Shown: piece by piece, positions 16,458 through 25,646 of the stretch | Position numbering within the stretch: position 1 is the first letter of the stretch | Layout: every line of letters starts with the position of its first letter | Source: Martinezella tropici | GTDB taxonomy: Bacteria; Pseudomonadota; Alphaproteobacteria; Rhizobiales; Rhizobiaceae | Direction of reading: 5' to 3' | NCBI RefSeq assembly: GCF_008370325.1 | Contig: NZ_VNIP01000008.1 | Location: forward strand, 682,001-746,000 | Length of the DNA stretch: 64,000 nucleotides | Notes under the pieces: model-generated | The model's database searches: none | What the model was told of the DNA's origin: nothing | The model's input: the letters and a program-made list of their open reading frames with translations, nothing else | Made by a program: the position numbers and the translations under genes

Positions 16458-17648
16458 ATGGCTTTGATTGGCATCAACCTAATTAACAACGGCACGACCA
16501 CGATTGATAGTAGCAACGCCGGCACTCCCTCGGACACCATAGAGCTCAATCTGGTTGCCAACGGTACGGTGATCGTTGATGGCGTAAACGTCGATATCAG
16601 CAGTATCGTCGGTATCGCCGCGGCTTCAAATACGACGATCGAAGCGATCAACGGTGCGAATGTGACCATCGATGCCGGCCTCGCAAACGTCGAGGCCGGT
16701 TCGACCTATACTTACGCAATAGGTGCCAATTCGGGTATTACAGTGGATTCAGGCCTGCTTACTGTCGATCTTTTGAACGGTGTTACCGTGGATTTTGCCA
16801 ATGCAAACGGTAGCGGGCTGTTCGCATACAACCCGGGCAGCATCAGCTTGAACCTCTCGACCCCGCCGAACGTCGTGAACGTTCAATCGGGAGACAGGGT
16901 CGAGGTGGTGGGCTCGAACGTTGTCTCCCAATCCGGCAATACCGTCACCTTCTTCGGTGGTCTGTTGAACGCGATACCGTTAGGCTCCTATACTATACCG
17001 GCCGGTATCACCTACACCTACGATCCGAACACCGACACACTGACGTTTACGAGCTGCTTCCTGCGCGGCACGCTCATCCGCACACCGGAGGGAGATGTAC
17101 CAGTCGAGGATTTGCGGGTCGGCGATCTCGTGGTCACCCACAAGGGCGTTGCGGAAATCAGATGGGTCGGACGGCGGCGGATCGATCCGAAGGCGATCGA
17201 CAAACCGCGCGATACCCTTCCGGTTCGCATACAGGCAGGCGCCCTTGCCGAAAACGTCCCCTCCCGGGATCTTTACGTTTCGCCGGACCGTTGCATGTTT
17301 CTGCAGGAGTCGCTAATTCCAGCGAAGTTCCTCCTCAACGGTACGACGATCACCCAGGAAGCGACGCTGGTGCCGTTCGAGTATTACCATATCGAGCTCG
17401 AACAGCATTCGATCATTCTTGCCGAAGGCGCACAGACCGAGACCTATCTTGCTCTCGGTGGTCGTATGTCTTTTCTCGAGCCCGGCGTATTGCGGTTCGG
17501 TTCTTTTGCAAACACGGCGACGCGCACCTGGAACGACTGGTGCTATCCGCCGGTCTATGCTGGCAAGGTGCTCCAGCAAGCCCGCATGTCTATTGAAAGG
17601 CGGGCGGAGGACATGGGCTATCGCGTTCGGGAGGCCGAAGCATCCTGA
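16458..17648 (+). CDS. Hint-domain surface protein 1 (396 aa)
   Basis: ATG 16458 follows GGAGAGG. Residues ~1-195 are a low-complexity, Asn/Thr/Val/Gly-rich beta-repeat region without a classical signal peptide, like adhesin or calcium-binding-repeat passengers. At about residue 199 a Hint_2 domain begins with SCFLRGTLIRTPEGDVPVED then LRVGDLVVT. It continues through RDLYVSPDRCMFL and YYHIELEQHSIILAEGAQTE. Hint folds carry out autoproteolysis at the first Cys, using a downstream SPxH/TxxH histidine. Here that position reads SPDR, so the His is lost and the cleavage chemistry may be impaired. The second Hint protein lies about 1 kb downstream. Confidence 0.82.
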   Translation: MALIGINLINNGTTTIDSSNAGTPSDTIELNLVANGTVIVDGVNVDISSIVGIAAASNTTIEAINGANVTIDAGLANVEAGSTYTYAIGANSGITVDSGLLTVDLLNGVTVDFANANGSGLFAYNPGSISLNLSTPPNVVNVQSGDRVEVVGSNVVSQSGNTVTFFGGLLNAIPLGSYTIPAGITYTYDPNTDTLTFTSCFLRGTLIRTPEGDVPVEDLRVGDLVVTHKGVAEIRWVGRRRIDPKAIDKPRDTLPVRIQAGALAENVPSRDLYVSPDRCMFLQESLIPAKFLLNGTTITQEATLVPFEYYHIELEQHSIILAEGAQTETYLALGGRMSFLEPGVLRFGSFANTATRTWNDWCYPPVYAGKVLQQARMSIERRAEDMGYRVREAEAS

Positions 17649-17713
17649 CAGAAGAATAGCGCGACAAGACGATGCTGTTTCGTCCTATTTACTAGGCGGT
17701 GGAGACGATTTAA

Positions 17714-18278
17714 CTATTTAAGCCATATGGCGATAGCAACGAGTTTGAGAAGCCATGAAGTTTGCAAGCAACTTATCGTAGCGGTTTCCACGCGACGGAA
17801 CTGTTTGAGCTTGTAGAAGAAGCGCTCAATGCGGCTGCGCTCCTTATAAAGTCCAGTGTCGTAGGCTCGCTTAGTTTTACGATCTCGGGATGACGATTTC
17901 AGTTCCCGCTTTCTCCAGCATCTCGACGAGATCATGGGCGGTGGCATGGATCTTGGTGGTCAGCCCGCCCCGAGATCGACCTAGGCCCCGGCATCCGTCC
18001 CCCTTTGACTTTGGGTGGGCCCGGCGGCGTGTTGATGGGTACACACGATCGTCGAATCGATCATCAGCCATTCGAGATCTGCTTCACGAGCAAGCGCCGC
18101 AAGCACATCGTCCAGCACGCTCACGTTGATCCAGCGATAAGAGCGCCCCTTTACAGAACGCCAGCCGCCCGGATGCTCGGGAAGGCCACGCCAGCGGCGG
18201 CCGGAGCCAGCCATCCATAAAAATGCATTGGGAAACAATCGGCTATTGATCCGAGAAAAAGCTGGCGAACGATCCATC
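17714..18278 (-). pseudogene. Degenerate IS5-family transposase remnant
   Basis: Read right to left, the N-terminal half is recognisable as an IS5-family DDE transposase (WRGLPEHPGGWRSVKGRSYR, then EWLMIDSTIVCTHQHAAG with the first catalytic Asp). A frameshift near 18030 moves to the next part (GLGRSRGGLTTKIHATAHDL). The central region with the second Asp is deleted near 17890. The C-terminal piece resumes with YDTGLYKERSRIERFFYKLK including the final Glu. The 5' start and terminal inverted repeats were not found. The element is dead, and sits between the two Hint genes. Confidence 0.85.
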
Positions 18279-18639
18279 GACAGCCTTTAAACGGTAAGCG
18301 AGGTACCCCGATGGACGCTGTACCCATCTCACAACCAGAGGCTATGGTGCGTGTGAGTCCGCCTCGGAAAATCAACTCCGCTTCGGAGAAAATCAGGAAA
18401 TATCTCTATTAGACTATGATTATAGAGATTTTGTCGCGTTTTATACTGTTGTGACGGGATCGGTGTGGCAGTGGCGGGATTGCCCGGACAAGACTGCCGG
18501 TAGTCTTTGCATGCTCTGGCGTTGCTCACGTTACGGCGTTGGGAAGGAGATGTGCGAAGGGCGGAAGCTCCATCGTCCCACGCGATGAGGGTGAGCATAG
18601 ACTAGTTCTAAACTCGTTTACTTTAACGGAGCAAGAAAC
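18279..18639. other. Leader region of Hint-domain gene 2
   Basis: About 360 bases between the IS remnant and the second Hint gene. It contains an AT-rich inverted repeat, ATCTCTAT (18403-18410) and ATAGAGAT (18423-18430), followed by TTT, and a small CTCCG-CTT-CGGAG hairpin at about 18377. These could be an old element end, a weak terminator or promoter structure. No gene is seen. Confidence 0.4.
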
Positions 18640-20439
18640 ATGGCGGAAGGCAATTATAGTGCTACCACTGCGAGTGGCGTACAGTATAATCTGGTCTACG
18701 ACCCGGGCGTGCTTGGGGTGGGTGCAAATTATGACCTTACCATCACCAACCCGGACACGACGACAACAGTTGTAAGCAACATCGCGCCAGGCAATGTTGC
18801 GACGCCGGTTAATGGCACCAGTTCGCTGTCTATCCTCTCGGTCCTTGGGAACACCAACTATGTGGTGGCCCCCGGCGCGACGGCAACCGTCAACATTACC
18901 GCTGCGCTATTAGGCTCGTCCACGGTCTATGTGGGCGGCAACGCTACCATCAATTCGGGCATTAGCGCCCTGAGCAGCATGACCGTCATCGTTGACGGCG
19001 GCACCGCCACCGCTGCCGGCGGCTCGGTCCTCGGAGCGCTGAGCGGCTTGACTGTCGATATCGAGAATGGCGGCACGTTCACCAACGGAACGGCCTTGGT
19101 GAGCGCGCTGAACGGCACGACCATCAACTTCGGAGCCGGTGGGGGTACGTTCGTCGCGAACGCCGGCGGCGCGGTTCTCGATCTTTCGTCCACGACCATC
19201 AACAGTTTCGATGCCGCAACGGACAAGATCGAGTTTCAAGGGCTGGCCGGATCGGTCGATCACTACACCATCACTTCGAGCGGCGGCTCGCAGACGATCA
19301 GCCTTTTCGACAGCAGCAATAATCCGCTCGGAAATGTCAGTGTTGCCGGCACCAGTTTCACGACCGGCACTTTCATAGCCGGCCAGGCGGGTCCGCTGAC
19401 AATCACCGCGAATGGTGCGGCGATAGACATTACTCCGGTGGCAACACCCTGCTTCGTTTCCGGAACGCGTATCCTCACCGCGCGCGGCGAGGTCGCCGTC
19501 GAAGATCTGAGGGTTGGCGATCTGGCGATCACGGCGACCGGCGAAGCTCGGCCAATCATTTGGATCGGCAACAAGCGGGTCGAGCGGCCGGTGCGCAACG
19601 AGTGGCCGGTCCGGGTTCGTGCCGGCGCCTTCGGCGATAACCTGCCCGCTCGCGATCTGCTGCTGTCCGGCGGCCATGCGGTGTGCGTGGACTTGATGGG
19701 CGAAGTGTTCGTGCCGGTCGGCGAGCTGGCCAATGGCGCGACGATCGTCCGCGAAGAGTGGCCCGAGGTCACATATTGGCACGTGGAGTTGGAAAGCCAT
19801 GATGTGCTGATGGCCGAGGGCCTGGGCTGCGAGAGCTACATGGAAGTAGGCAATCGCGCTTTCTTCGGCAAGGCTTATGGTCGCCTTGTCGAGGTCGACG
19901 CCGCTCAGCGTGTGGCCGAAAGCTTCACCCGTTATGCCCGCCCCTTCGTCGACCGCGGTGTCCTCGTCGAGGCGATCCGCGAGCGGTTGATCGCGCGGGC
20001 TGAGACACTCGGCTGGAGTCAGGCTGCGGATATGGACCTGCATATGCTGGTCGACGGCAAACGCGTGGAGGGGCAGATCGACGGCGACCTCGCTCGGTTC
20101 ATCTTCCCGGCTTCTGCCAAGACGGCGACCCTGGTGTCGCGGACCTTCTCTCCCGGCCGCGAGGTTCGTGCGCTCGGCGTGCGGTTTGAGAGCCTGCGCA
20201 TCTTCGATGGCCTCAAGACCGACCATGACGTTGTCTTTGACGGCCTCGTCGGCCTCCATCCGGAAGAGCTCGCTGCAGGTTGCAACTGGTCCTGGACCAA
20301 TGGTCATCTCGTGCTGCCGGCCACGCTGTGGGCCGATTGCAAGGGTCACGTGATCCTGCGCCTGACGGGCTATGCGGAAGCCGGCCAACCTTGGGTGGCG
20401 CCGGAAGAAACGGGCGTCGCGGGGCTCCGCGCCGCTTGA
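18640..20439 (+). CDS. Hint-domain surface protein 2 (599 aa)
   Basis: Residues ~1-265 are beta-repeat sequence rich in Gly, Thr, Ser, Asn and Val, with repeated TV-x-GG-x-T patterns like a beta-helix passenger; no Sec signal is seen. A Hint_2 domain follows at about residue 270: PCFVSGTRILTARGEVAVED then LRVGDLAIT. Next come RDLLLSGGHAVCVD, which keeps the catalytic-type His, and YWHVELESHDVLMAEGLGCE. A C-terminal beta-sandwich-like segment from ~470 (LARFIFPASAKTATLVSRTF, then RALGVRFESLRI) is the tail often seen in alphaproteobacterial Hint proteins. It is a paralogue of the preceding Hint protein, with the same repeat-Hint order, and is likely self-processing and surface-exposed. Confidence 0.85.
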   Translation: MAEGNYSATTASGVQYNLVYDPGVLGVGANYDLTITNPDTTTTVVSNIAPGNVATPVNGTSSLSILSVLGNTNYVVAPGATATVNITAALLGSSTVYVGGNATINSGISALSSMTVIVDGGTATAAGGSVLGALSGLTVDIENGGTFTNGTALVSALNGTTINFGAGGGTFVANAGGAVLDLSSTTINSFDAATDKIEFQGLAGSVDHYTITSSGGSQTISLFDSSNNPLGNVSVAGTSFTTGTFIAGQAGPLTITANGAAIDITPVATPCFVSGTRILTARGEVAVEDLRVGDLAITATGEARPIIWIGNKRVERPVRNEWPVRVRAGAFGDNLPARDLLLSGGHAVCVDLMGEVFVPVGELANGATIVREEWPEVTYWHVELESHDVLMAEGLGCESYMEVGNRAFFGKAYGRLVEVDAAQRVAESFTRYARPFVDRGVLVEAIRERLIARAETLGWSQAADMDLHMLVDGKRVEGQIDGDLARFIFPASAKTATLVSRTFSPGREVRALGVRFESLRIFDGLKTDHDVVFDGLVGLHPEELAAGCNWSWTNGHLVLPATLWADCKGHVILRLTGYAEAGQPWVAPEETGVAGLRAA

Positions 20440-20487
20440 GGAAGGCCCACCTTTGGGCTGCCGACAGAGTGAGGAGCTGTTCAGCAG

Positions 20488-20522
20488 CCGGAGACGGATG
20501 GGATAGACCTCTCCGTCTCCGG
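20488..20522 (+). other. Strong hairpin downstream of Hint gene 2
   Basis: CCGGAGACGGA (20488-20498) and TCCGTCTCCGG (20512-20522) form an 11-bp perfect stem with a 13-base loop. There is no T-run after it (TAGGAACC), so it is either a Rho-type 3' protective stem or part of the leader of the downstream glycosyltransferase gene. Confidence 0.55.
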
Positions 20523-20616
20523 TAGGAACCGGCGGAGTTGCGAGCGCCGACGAACCATCGCCGAAATCCCCTTAGCCATCGCGATCAACCTGACCCAACG
20601 AACCGGGCGAGATTTC

Positions 20617-22767
20617 ATGAACATTTTTCGCAGCAAGGATGAAATGAGAAACGTCGTGGGTGAGGCTGACGTGGCGCGGGATTCGAGACTGTGGCAGAAA
20701 GCGGCCGACTTGTATGATGAGCATCTGCGGACCAATCCCGAGGACACAGGGATATGGGTTCAGGCGGGAAACTGCCTCAAGGAAGCGGGTGACTACCGTG
20801 AGGCAGCCAAGCGCTACCAGAAGGCGCTTGAGCTCAGCCCTGATGATTCCGACATTCACCTGCAGCGCGGGCACCTGCTGAAGGTCATGGGTCGCACGGG
20901 CGAAGCAATCGAAAGCTACAAGCGCTCGGTAGAATGCAACCTCGGCAACCATGACGCCGTCATCGAACTCGTGGCCGCGGGCGCCGCCGGCGATGTCTTT
21001 TCCGATTTCAGCGCCGAGAGCGAAAAAGCGGTGAAGACCATCTGGCTCGACGTCACCGACCTCATGGAATATGCTCAGCACAATAAGAGCCTGAGTGGAA
21101 TTCAACGCGTCGTTGCCAACCTGGTCCTTCATATCGAGTCCGGTATTTTCAAGGATTACCGCGTTATCCCGGTGATACCGGAGTATGATCGCCATCGGAT
21201 TCTCGCCGCGAGCCCGGCGGCACTTGCAACGCTTGTTCGCCAGTTCGACGTCCCGATTGTCGATCGCGGCATGGTCGATAAGGCGATTGCCGCCGTGTTC
21301 GACGCGCGCTTCGAAGTTTGGCCCACGCAGGATGATATATTCGTCGTTGCGGGCGCTTTCTGGATCTATCCGCATTACGACGCCATGCGGAAGCTTCGTG
21401 AAAGGGGCATGCGTTTCTGCGTATTCATTCACGATCTCATTCAGATCCGGAATCCCGAATATGTCCAGCAGGCGGCCGTCGACAAGTTCCAAAAACAGCT
21501 GATCGATGTATTCTCGGTTTGCGATTTCGTTCTGGCGAATTCAGAATTCGTCGCGTCCGAAATAAGAGCCTATTTCAAGGAGCGTCTCAACTTCGAGTTG
21601 CCCGTCAAGGCTATTCCGCTTGCTACAGAACTGCGGAAGACACAGAAGAAGACCAGGATACTCAATACCAACATCCTCGGTATGGCGGAGGAGGAATATG
21701 TCCTCTGCGTTGCAACGATCGAGGTTCGCAAGAATCATATGTACCAGATCCGCATCTGGGAACGTCTGATCCGCGAACTGGGCGACAAGGCACCGAAACT
21801 CGTATGGGTGGGCAAATGGGGTTGGCAGATCGATGAACTGCGGCACCATCTGGCCGCCCACGGCTATGTCGGGGACTGGCTCTACATCTTCAACGACATC
21901 TCGGACGACGAGCTGGAATATCTATACCGGCATTCTCTGTTTACAACCTATACGAGCTTTGCCGAAGGCTTTGGTCTGCCTATTGGTGAGAGTCTGAATT
22001 ACGGCAAGCCCTGCATCGCCTCCAACGCTACCTCGATGCCCGAGGTTGGAGGGCATTTCGTGCGCTATATTAGTCCTTACAACGTCGAGGAGGGCTATAA
22101 CATCTTCAAGCAGGTCATTGTCGATCGCAACGATCTGGCCGACTGGCAGCGCGATATCGAACAGAATTTCGTGCCCAAATCGTGGGATGCATTCTGCTCC
22201 GAGCTGTTCTCGACGGCGATCGACATGAGCGTTGGCCTTGGAGACCAGCCTGGGCTTTTGAATTGCAGCCTGCCTCGCAACACAATCATCGAAGGTGGCG
22301 ACACGGCACTGTTGCGCATCGCTGCCGAAGGCCGACGGATCCTCACCTTCCGCGCAGCGCGGGACTCAGGCTGGTTCGCTATGGAAGATTGGGGCGTTTG
22401 GGCAAGCCAGCGCCGCTCCCGGCTGGTGTTCGATAGCGAACTCACCGAGGGTGAAAGCGTGCGCATCTACCTCGAGGCGAAATGTCCGGCTCACAGCCAG
22501 AACATCGTCGTTATTGCCGATGCCGGAGGCGAGACGTGCTCTTTCCAACTCGTCGAGCGGCCGACCTACATTTCGTTCGAAGGCATCGTCGGGTCGCACG
22601 GGAAAGTTACGGTCAATCTGCTGACGCGGGGCAGATTTGGCGATACCGGCGATCGGTCATGCCATCTCGGGCTCTCAGCCGTTGCGTATTGCGACGGGGC
22701 GGATCCACTGGAACGAGTGGGCTTGTTGGAGAAAGTCATGCTCCAATCGCAGCTAGGCCGAAACTGA
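20617..22767 (+). CDS. TPR-GT4 glycosyltransferase with C-terminal accessory domain (716 aa)
   Basis: Cytoplasmic glycosyltransferase. Residues ~20-125 form three TPR units (AADLYDEHLRTNPEDTGIWV, AAKRYQKALELSPDDSDIHL, AIESYKRSVECNLGNHDAVI). Residues ~140-530 are a GT-B fold of the GT4 type, with SGIQRVVANLV, IHDLIQIRNPEY, VATIEVRKNH, WVGKWGW and the donor-site motif TSFAEGFGLPIGESLNYGKP. The last ~170 residues are beta-rich and unassigned. TPR-GT fusions often recognise protein or polymer acceptors, so this enzyme may glycosylate the neighbouring surface proteins or extend the capsule repeat. It is in the same orientation as the Hint genes. Confidence 0.88.
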   Translation: MNIFRSKDEMRNVVGEADVARDSRLWQKAADLYDEHLRTNPEDTGIWVQAGNCLKEAGDYREAAKRYQKALELSPDDSDIHLQRGHLLKVMGRTGEAIESYKRSVECNLGNHDAVIELVAAGAAGDVFSDFSAESEKAVKTIWLDVTDLMEYAQHNKSLSGIQRVVANLVLHIESGIFKDYRVIPVIPEYDRHRILAASPAALATLVRQFDVPIVDRGMVDKAIAAVFDARFEVWPTQDDIFVVAGAFWIYPHYDAMRKLRERGMRFCVFIHDLIQIRNPEYVQQAAVDKFQKQLIDVFSVCDFVLANSEFVASEIRAYFKERLNFELPVKAIPLATELRKTQKKTRILNTNILGMAEEEYVLCVATIEVRKNHMYQIRIWERLIRELGDKAPKLVWVGKWGWQIDELRHHLAAHGYVGDWLYIFNDISDDELEYLYRHSLFTTYTSFAEGFGLPIGESLNYGKPCIASNATSMPEVGGHFVRYISPYNVEEGYNIFKQVIVDRNDLADWQRDIEQNFVPKSWDAFCSELFSTAIDMSVGLGDQPGLLNCSLPRNTIIEGGDTALLRIAAEGRRILTFRAARDSGWFAMEDWGVWASQRRSRLVFDSELTEGESVRIYLEAKCPAHSQNIVVIADAGGETCSFQLVERPTYISFEGIVGSHGKVTVNLLTRGRFGDTGDRSCHLGLSAVAYCDGADPLERVGLLEKVMLQSQLGRN

Positions 22768-22861
22768 TCGATGCCGTCCGTTAGGCGGCTTGGTCCGCTT
22801 CAATTCCGAAATTGATCAGTATCTCGATCTCGGAGATTAATGCTGTGTATGGAGAGTTTTT

Positions 22862-23698
22862 ATGGGTGGAGACACAGAAACGTTCTATCAATTCCAGCTT
22901 CCGTCTTCTGTGGTTTGTCGACATGAGCACTTCCATGAAGGTTGGTTCGAAAGATGGGCGAAGGCGATTGACCCCAACTGGAGTTATGAGCTGAAGCATC
23001 ACAGAAAGCTCTGGGAATGGTGTGCAATAATACAGGCTCTCCAAGAGAGGAAGAAGCTCACTGAGGGCTCCAAGGGTCTCGGCTTCGCTGTCGGAACTGA
23101 ACCTTTATCCTCGCTTTTTGCCAGCCAAGGAGCAACCATCGAGGCAACCGATCTTTTTGTTGGAGAGGAGGCCGATCACTGGACCGGAACCAATCAGCAT
23201 GCGAGCGGTCTCGACGCTCTTTATAAAGATTATTTGCTAAGCAAAGAACTATTCCAACGCAGAGTATCTTTCCACCCGGCAGATATGCGGGATCTGTCGG
23301 GGTTCACTCCGGATAGTTACGACTTTATTTGGAGCTCTTGCTCGTTTGAGCATCTAGGGAATTTGGCGCTTGGAATTAACTTCGTAGAAGAGTCGTCAAA
23401 ATTGCTTCGAAAAGGCGGCGTTGCCGTTCATACAACGGAGTTCAATTGCTTGTCTGACGAGATCACGATCGATAATGCAGTCGACGTGATTTATCGAGGT
23501 CAAGATCTGCGGCGTCTGAAGAAGACGCTGGAGGAAAATGGATTCGATGTTGCACCATTGGACTTAAGGCTAGGCGACGACGAAGAAGATCGCTTGTTCG
23601 ATTATCCGCCGTACGGGATGCATAATCGCGATCACATCAAACTCTATATGCAAGGGTTTGTTGCCACATCCGTTCTTCTTATTATCACAAAACTATAA
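22862..23698 (+). CDS. Class I SAM-dependent methyltransferase
   Basis: A 278-residue protein with a GGAGAG ribosome site. A Rossmann-like methyltransferase core runs from ~residue 70: KGLGFAVGTEPLSSLFASQG (a motif-I variant), EATDLF (acidic end of strand 2), SFHPADMRDL, then YDFIWSSCSFEHLGN (motif for a type-11 methyltransferase) and LLRKGGVAVHTTEF. It resembles methyltransferases found in surface-polysaccharide clusters. It probably methylates a sugar or a glycan precursor. It sits between the TPR-glycosyltransferase and the secreted beta-helix protein, all on one strand. Confidence 0.8.
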   Translation: MGGDTETFYQFQLPSSVVCRHEHFHEGWFERWAKAIDPNWSYELKHHRKLWEWCAIIQALQERKKLTEGSKGLGFAVGTEPLSSLFASQGATIEATDLFVGEEADHWTGTNQHASGLDALYKDYLLSKELFQRRVSFHPADMRDLSGFTPDSYDFIWSSCSFEHLGNLALGINFVEESSKLLRKGGVAVHTTEFNCLSDEITIDNAVDVIYRGQDLRRLKKTLEENGFDVAPLDLRLGDDEEDRLFDYPPYGMHNRDHIKLYMQGFVATSVLLIITKL

Positions 23699-23750
23699 AC
23701 CCTACGGAATAGCGGCGGCGTCATCTCTATTGGTCAATGGAGACTATAAA

Positions 23751-25646
23751 ATGCGAAACCGCGTCTATAGATATATCTTACCCGTAATTACATTTCTGCT
23801 GATTGCCACTGCAGCGCACGCCGACAATGTGCAGACAGCAACGAATACCGCCGCTCTGTCGGCGATGAGTGTGTCGGGTGGGCCTCCCGCTGTCATGCGT
23901 CTCGGCTATGCAGCGGCAGGTGATGCTCCGCCCCTTGTTTACATAGCATCATCTTCACCCTGCTCGATGAATTCCGGTTCCGGCGATGGTGGTGCGCAAG
24001 TACCGAGTGCCGATGGGAAATGCTGGGTCGCTACATTTCCGGCAGAAGGCGCAGATATTCGAGAATGGGGGGCGAAAGCCGACGGAACTACCCTTGCTAC
24101 ATCCGCATTCAACGCCGCGTTTGCTGCCGGAAATATCTGTGTCCTCGTACCGCCCTCCACAAACGGATTTTATGTGGATGCTCTGACGATCCCCCAGGGC
24201 AGATGCTTACGGGGCTCCGCTACCGCGCCCGGAAATTATAACGCGGGATATGCCGGCACGTCATGGATAAAATGCGTAGCTATTGCTAACTCGACTTGCG
24301 TCCTATCGGCTGCTTCCGATGGCTCTCATAGCCCCGGAATAATCGAGCGGATCACGATCGTCGGTTCGCCATCAGTGCCGAATTCCGGTGCGGTCGGTTA
24401 TCAGATGACGGACGGCTACAACATAACCATCAGAGATCTTAGTGTCTTTAACTTCGATACCTGCACGAAATGGGGTCCGACCATTGCTGGCATTGCGGCG
24501 CATGTCTACAACCTAAACCAAGGCCGATGCCGGACGCATTATTCGGTCGTTGACGGTTTTCCCGAGGTCTATTTTTATGGCGGCCGCTGGGGAATGAATA
24601 ATGCTGGGGATTTTGCGAACTCTGATGATTTTGTTCTGTTCACGCGGACAACGGCTGTTGGTGCCGGTGGCGGTCCAAATACGGTCATTCTCGACGGCAT
24701 TCAGTTCAATCCGGGCGTGGGTGGCGTCGGCTGCGCCTTCAAATGGGGCGGATATACGGGCTCCGGCGGCGCGCAACAAGTTTTCAAGATCACGAACTCG
24801 CATGTCGAATATCACACCTACACGGGATCGAACGCAAAGGGCTTTTTCTGCTCCGACAACACGGTTCCCACCATTCGTGCGCTTTGGATTGACAATGTCG
24901 ATGGTGATAACGGCTTGACCGGAGGGCTCTTCAATTTCAACTCAGCGACCGCATTGCAAGAATTCCATATAAAGGACACCACATGGAACTGCAGCGGGAC
25001 AAGCATCGATTTCTCTGCATCGACCAGTTATGGTGAGGCAAATTTCTTCACGCATAACACTTGGTGCGGAACGGTCGCGTGGGCCGGAGGATCGAGCACA
25101 TCGCTTTTCCTCAATCAAAACACGGACATCGGCAAACTCACGCTGAGTGGGCCGTGGGGCAATCTAGTCAACTCCGACAACATGGTAGGTGGACTAGCAG
25201 ACACTGCGACGGGGAACATCTCTGCATCCGGTTTTGGGCAAATTGCCTGGACTCCCGTCGTGAAGTTTGGTGGAAGCGGCGGCAGTAGCACAGGCTGGAC
25301 CTATACATCGAGCGGATTTGCGGCGAGGTTGCCAAACGGCGGCTTCAAGTTGCATGGCGAGATCACCTTCTCAGCAAAAGCAGGAGGCTCGGCGACGGGG
25401 AGCTTCAATGTGTCCGGCTCCCCATACCTGTGCAGCACCTCCGGCGCAGGAGATCCAGGTGGCGGCACGCCGATGGTCCTGCTCAACATGTCTGGGCTGG
25501 TGAGCAGTGTACAGGCGCAGATGCTCTCGGACTCGACCGTCGTCTTGACCCAGTATGCAAGCGTTGGTCAAGTTGTCCTAACTGATGCCAATTTCACTGC
25601 GAGTTCCCAAATTCAGTTCGACGTTGAGTGCAATAAAGCTCAGTAG
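23751..25646 (+). CDS. Secreted beta-helix (pectate-lyase/tailspike-like) protein
   Basis: About 631 residues from ATG 23751, which has GGAGACTATAAA upstream. A Sec signal peptide (residues 1-24) is cleaved after TAAHA. The mature N-terminus has a GDGGAQVPSADGKCWV segment and then VREWGAKADG-like DIREWGAKADGTT, the entry motif of pectate-lyase-superfamily and phage tailspike beta-helices. A long right-handed helix follows (repeats such as IIERITIVGSPSVPNSGAV and YNITIRDLSVFNF), and then a Gly/Ser-rich beta C-terminal domain. It may be a polysaccharide-degrading or -binding exoprotein acting on the capsule. No catalytic residues can be assigned. Confidence 0.75.
   Translation: MRNRVYRYILPVITFLLIATAAHADNVQTATNTAALSAMSVSGGPPAVMRLGYAAAGDAPPLVYIASSSPCSMNSGSGDGGAQVPSADGKCWVATFPAEGADIREWGAKADGTTLATSAFNAAFAAGNICVLVPPSTNGFYVDALTIPQGRCLRGSATAPGNYNAGYAGTSWIKCVAIANSTCVLSAASDGSHSPGIIERITIVGSPSVPNSGAVGYQMTDGYNITIRDLSVFNFDTCTKWGPTIAGIAAHVYNLNQGRCRTHYSVVDGFPEVYFYGGRWGMNNAGDFANSDDFVLFTRTTAVGAGGGPNTVILDGIQFNPGVGGVGCAFKWGGYTGSGGAQQVFKITNSHVEYHTYTGSNAKGFFCSDNTVPTIRALWIDNVDGDNGLTGGLFNFNSATALQEFHIKDTTWNCSGTSIDFSASTSYGEANFFTHNTWCGTVAWAGGSSTSLFLNQNTDIGKLTLSGPWGNLVNSDNMVGGLADTATGNISASGFGQIAWTPVVKFGGSGGSSTGWTYTSSGFAARLPNGGFKLHGEITFSAKAGGSATGSFNVSGSPYLCSTSGAGDPGGGTPMVLLNMSGLVSSVQAQMLSDSTVVLTQYASVGQVVLTDANFTASSQIQFDVECNKAQ

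Noticed and set aside
18910..20388. Minus-strand 492-codon frame
   Set aside because: Opposite the Hint-domain gene; low-complexity composition and no family pattern.
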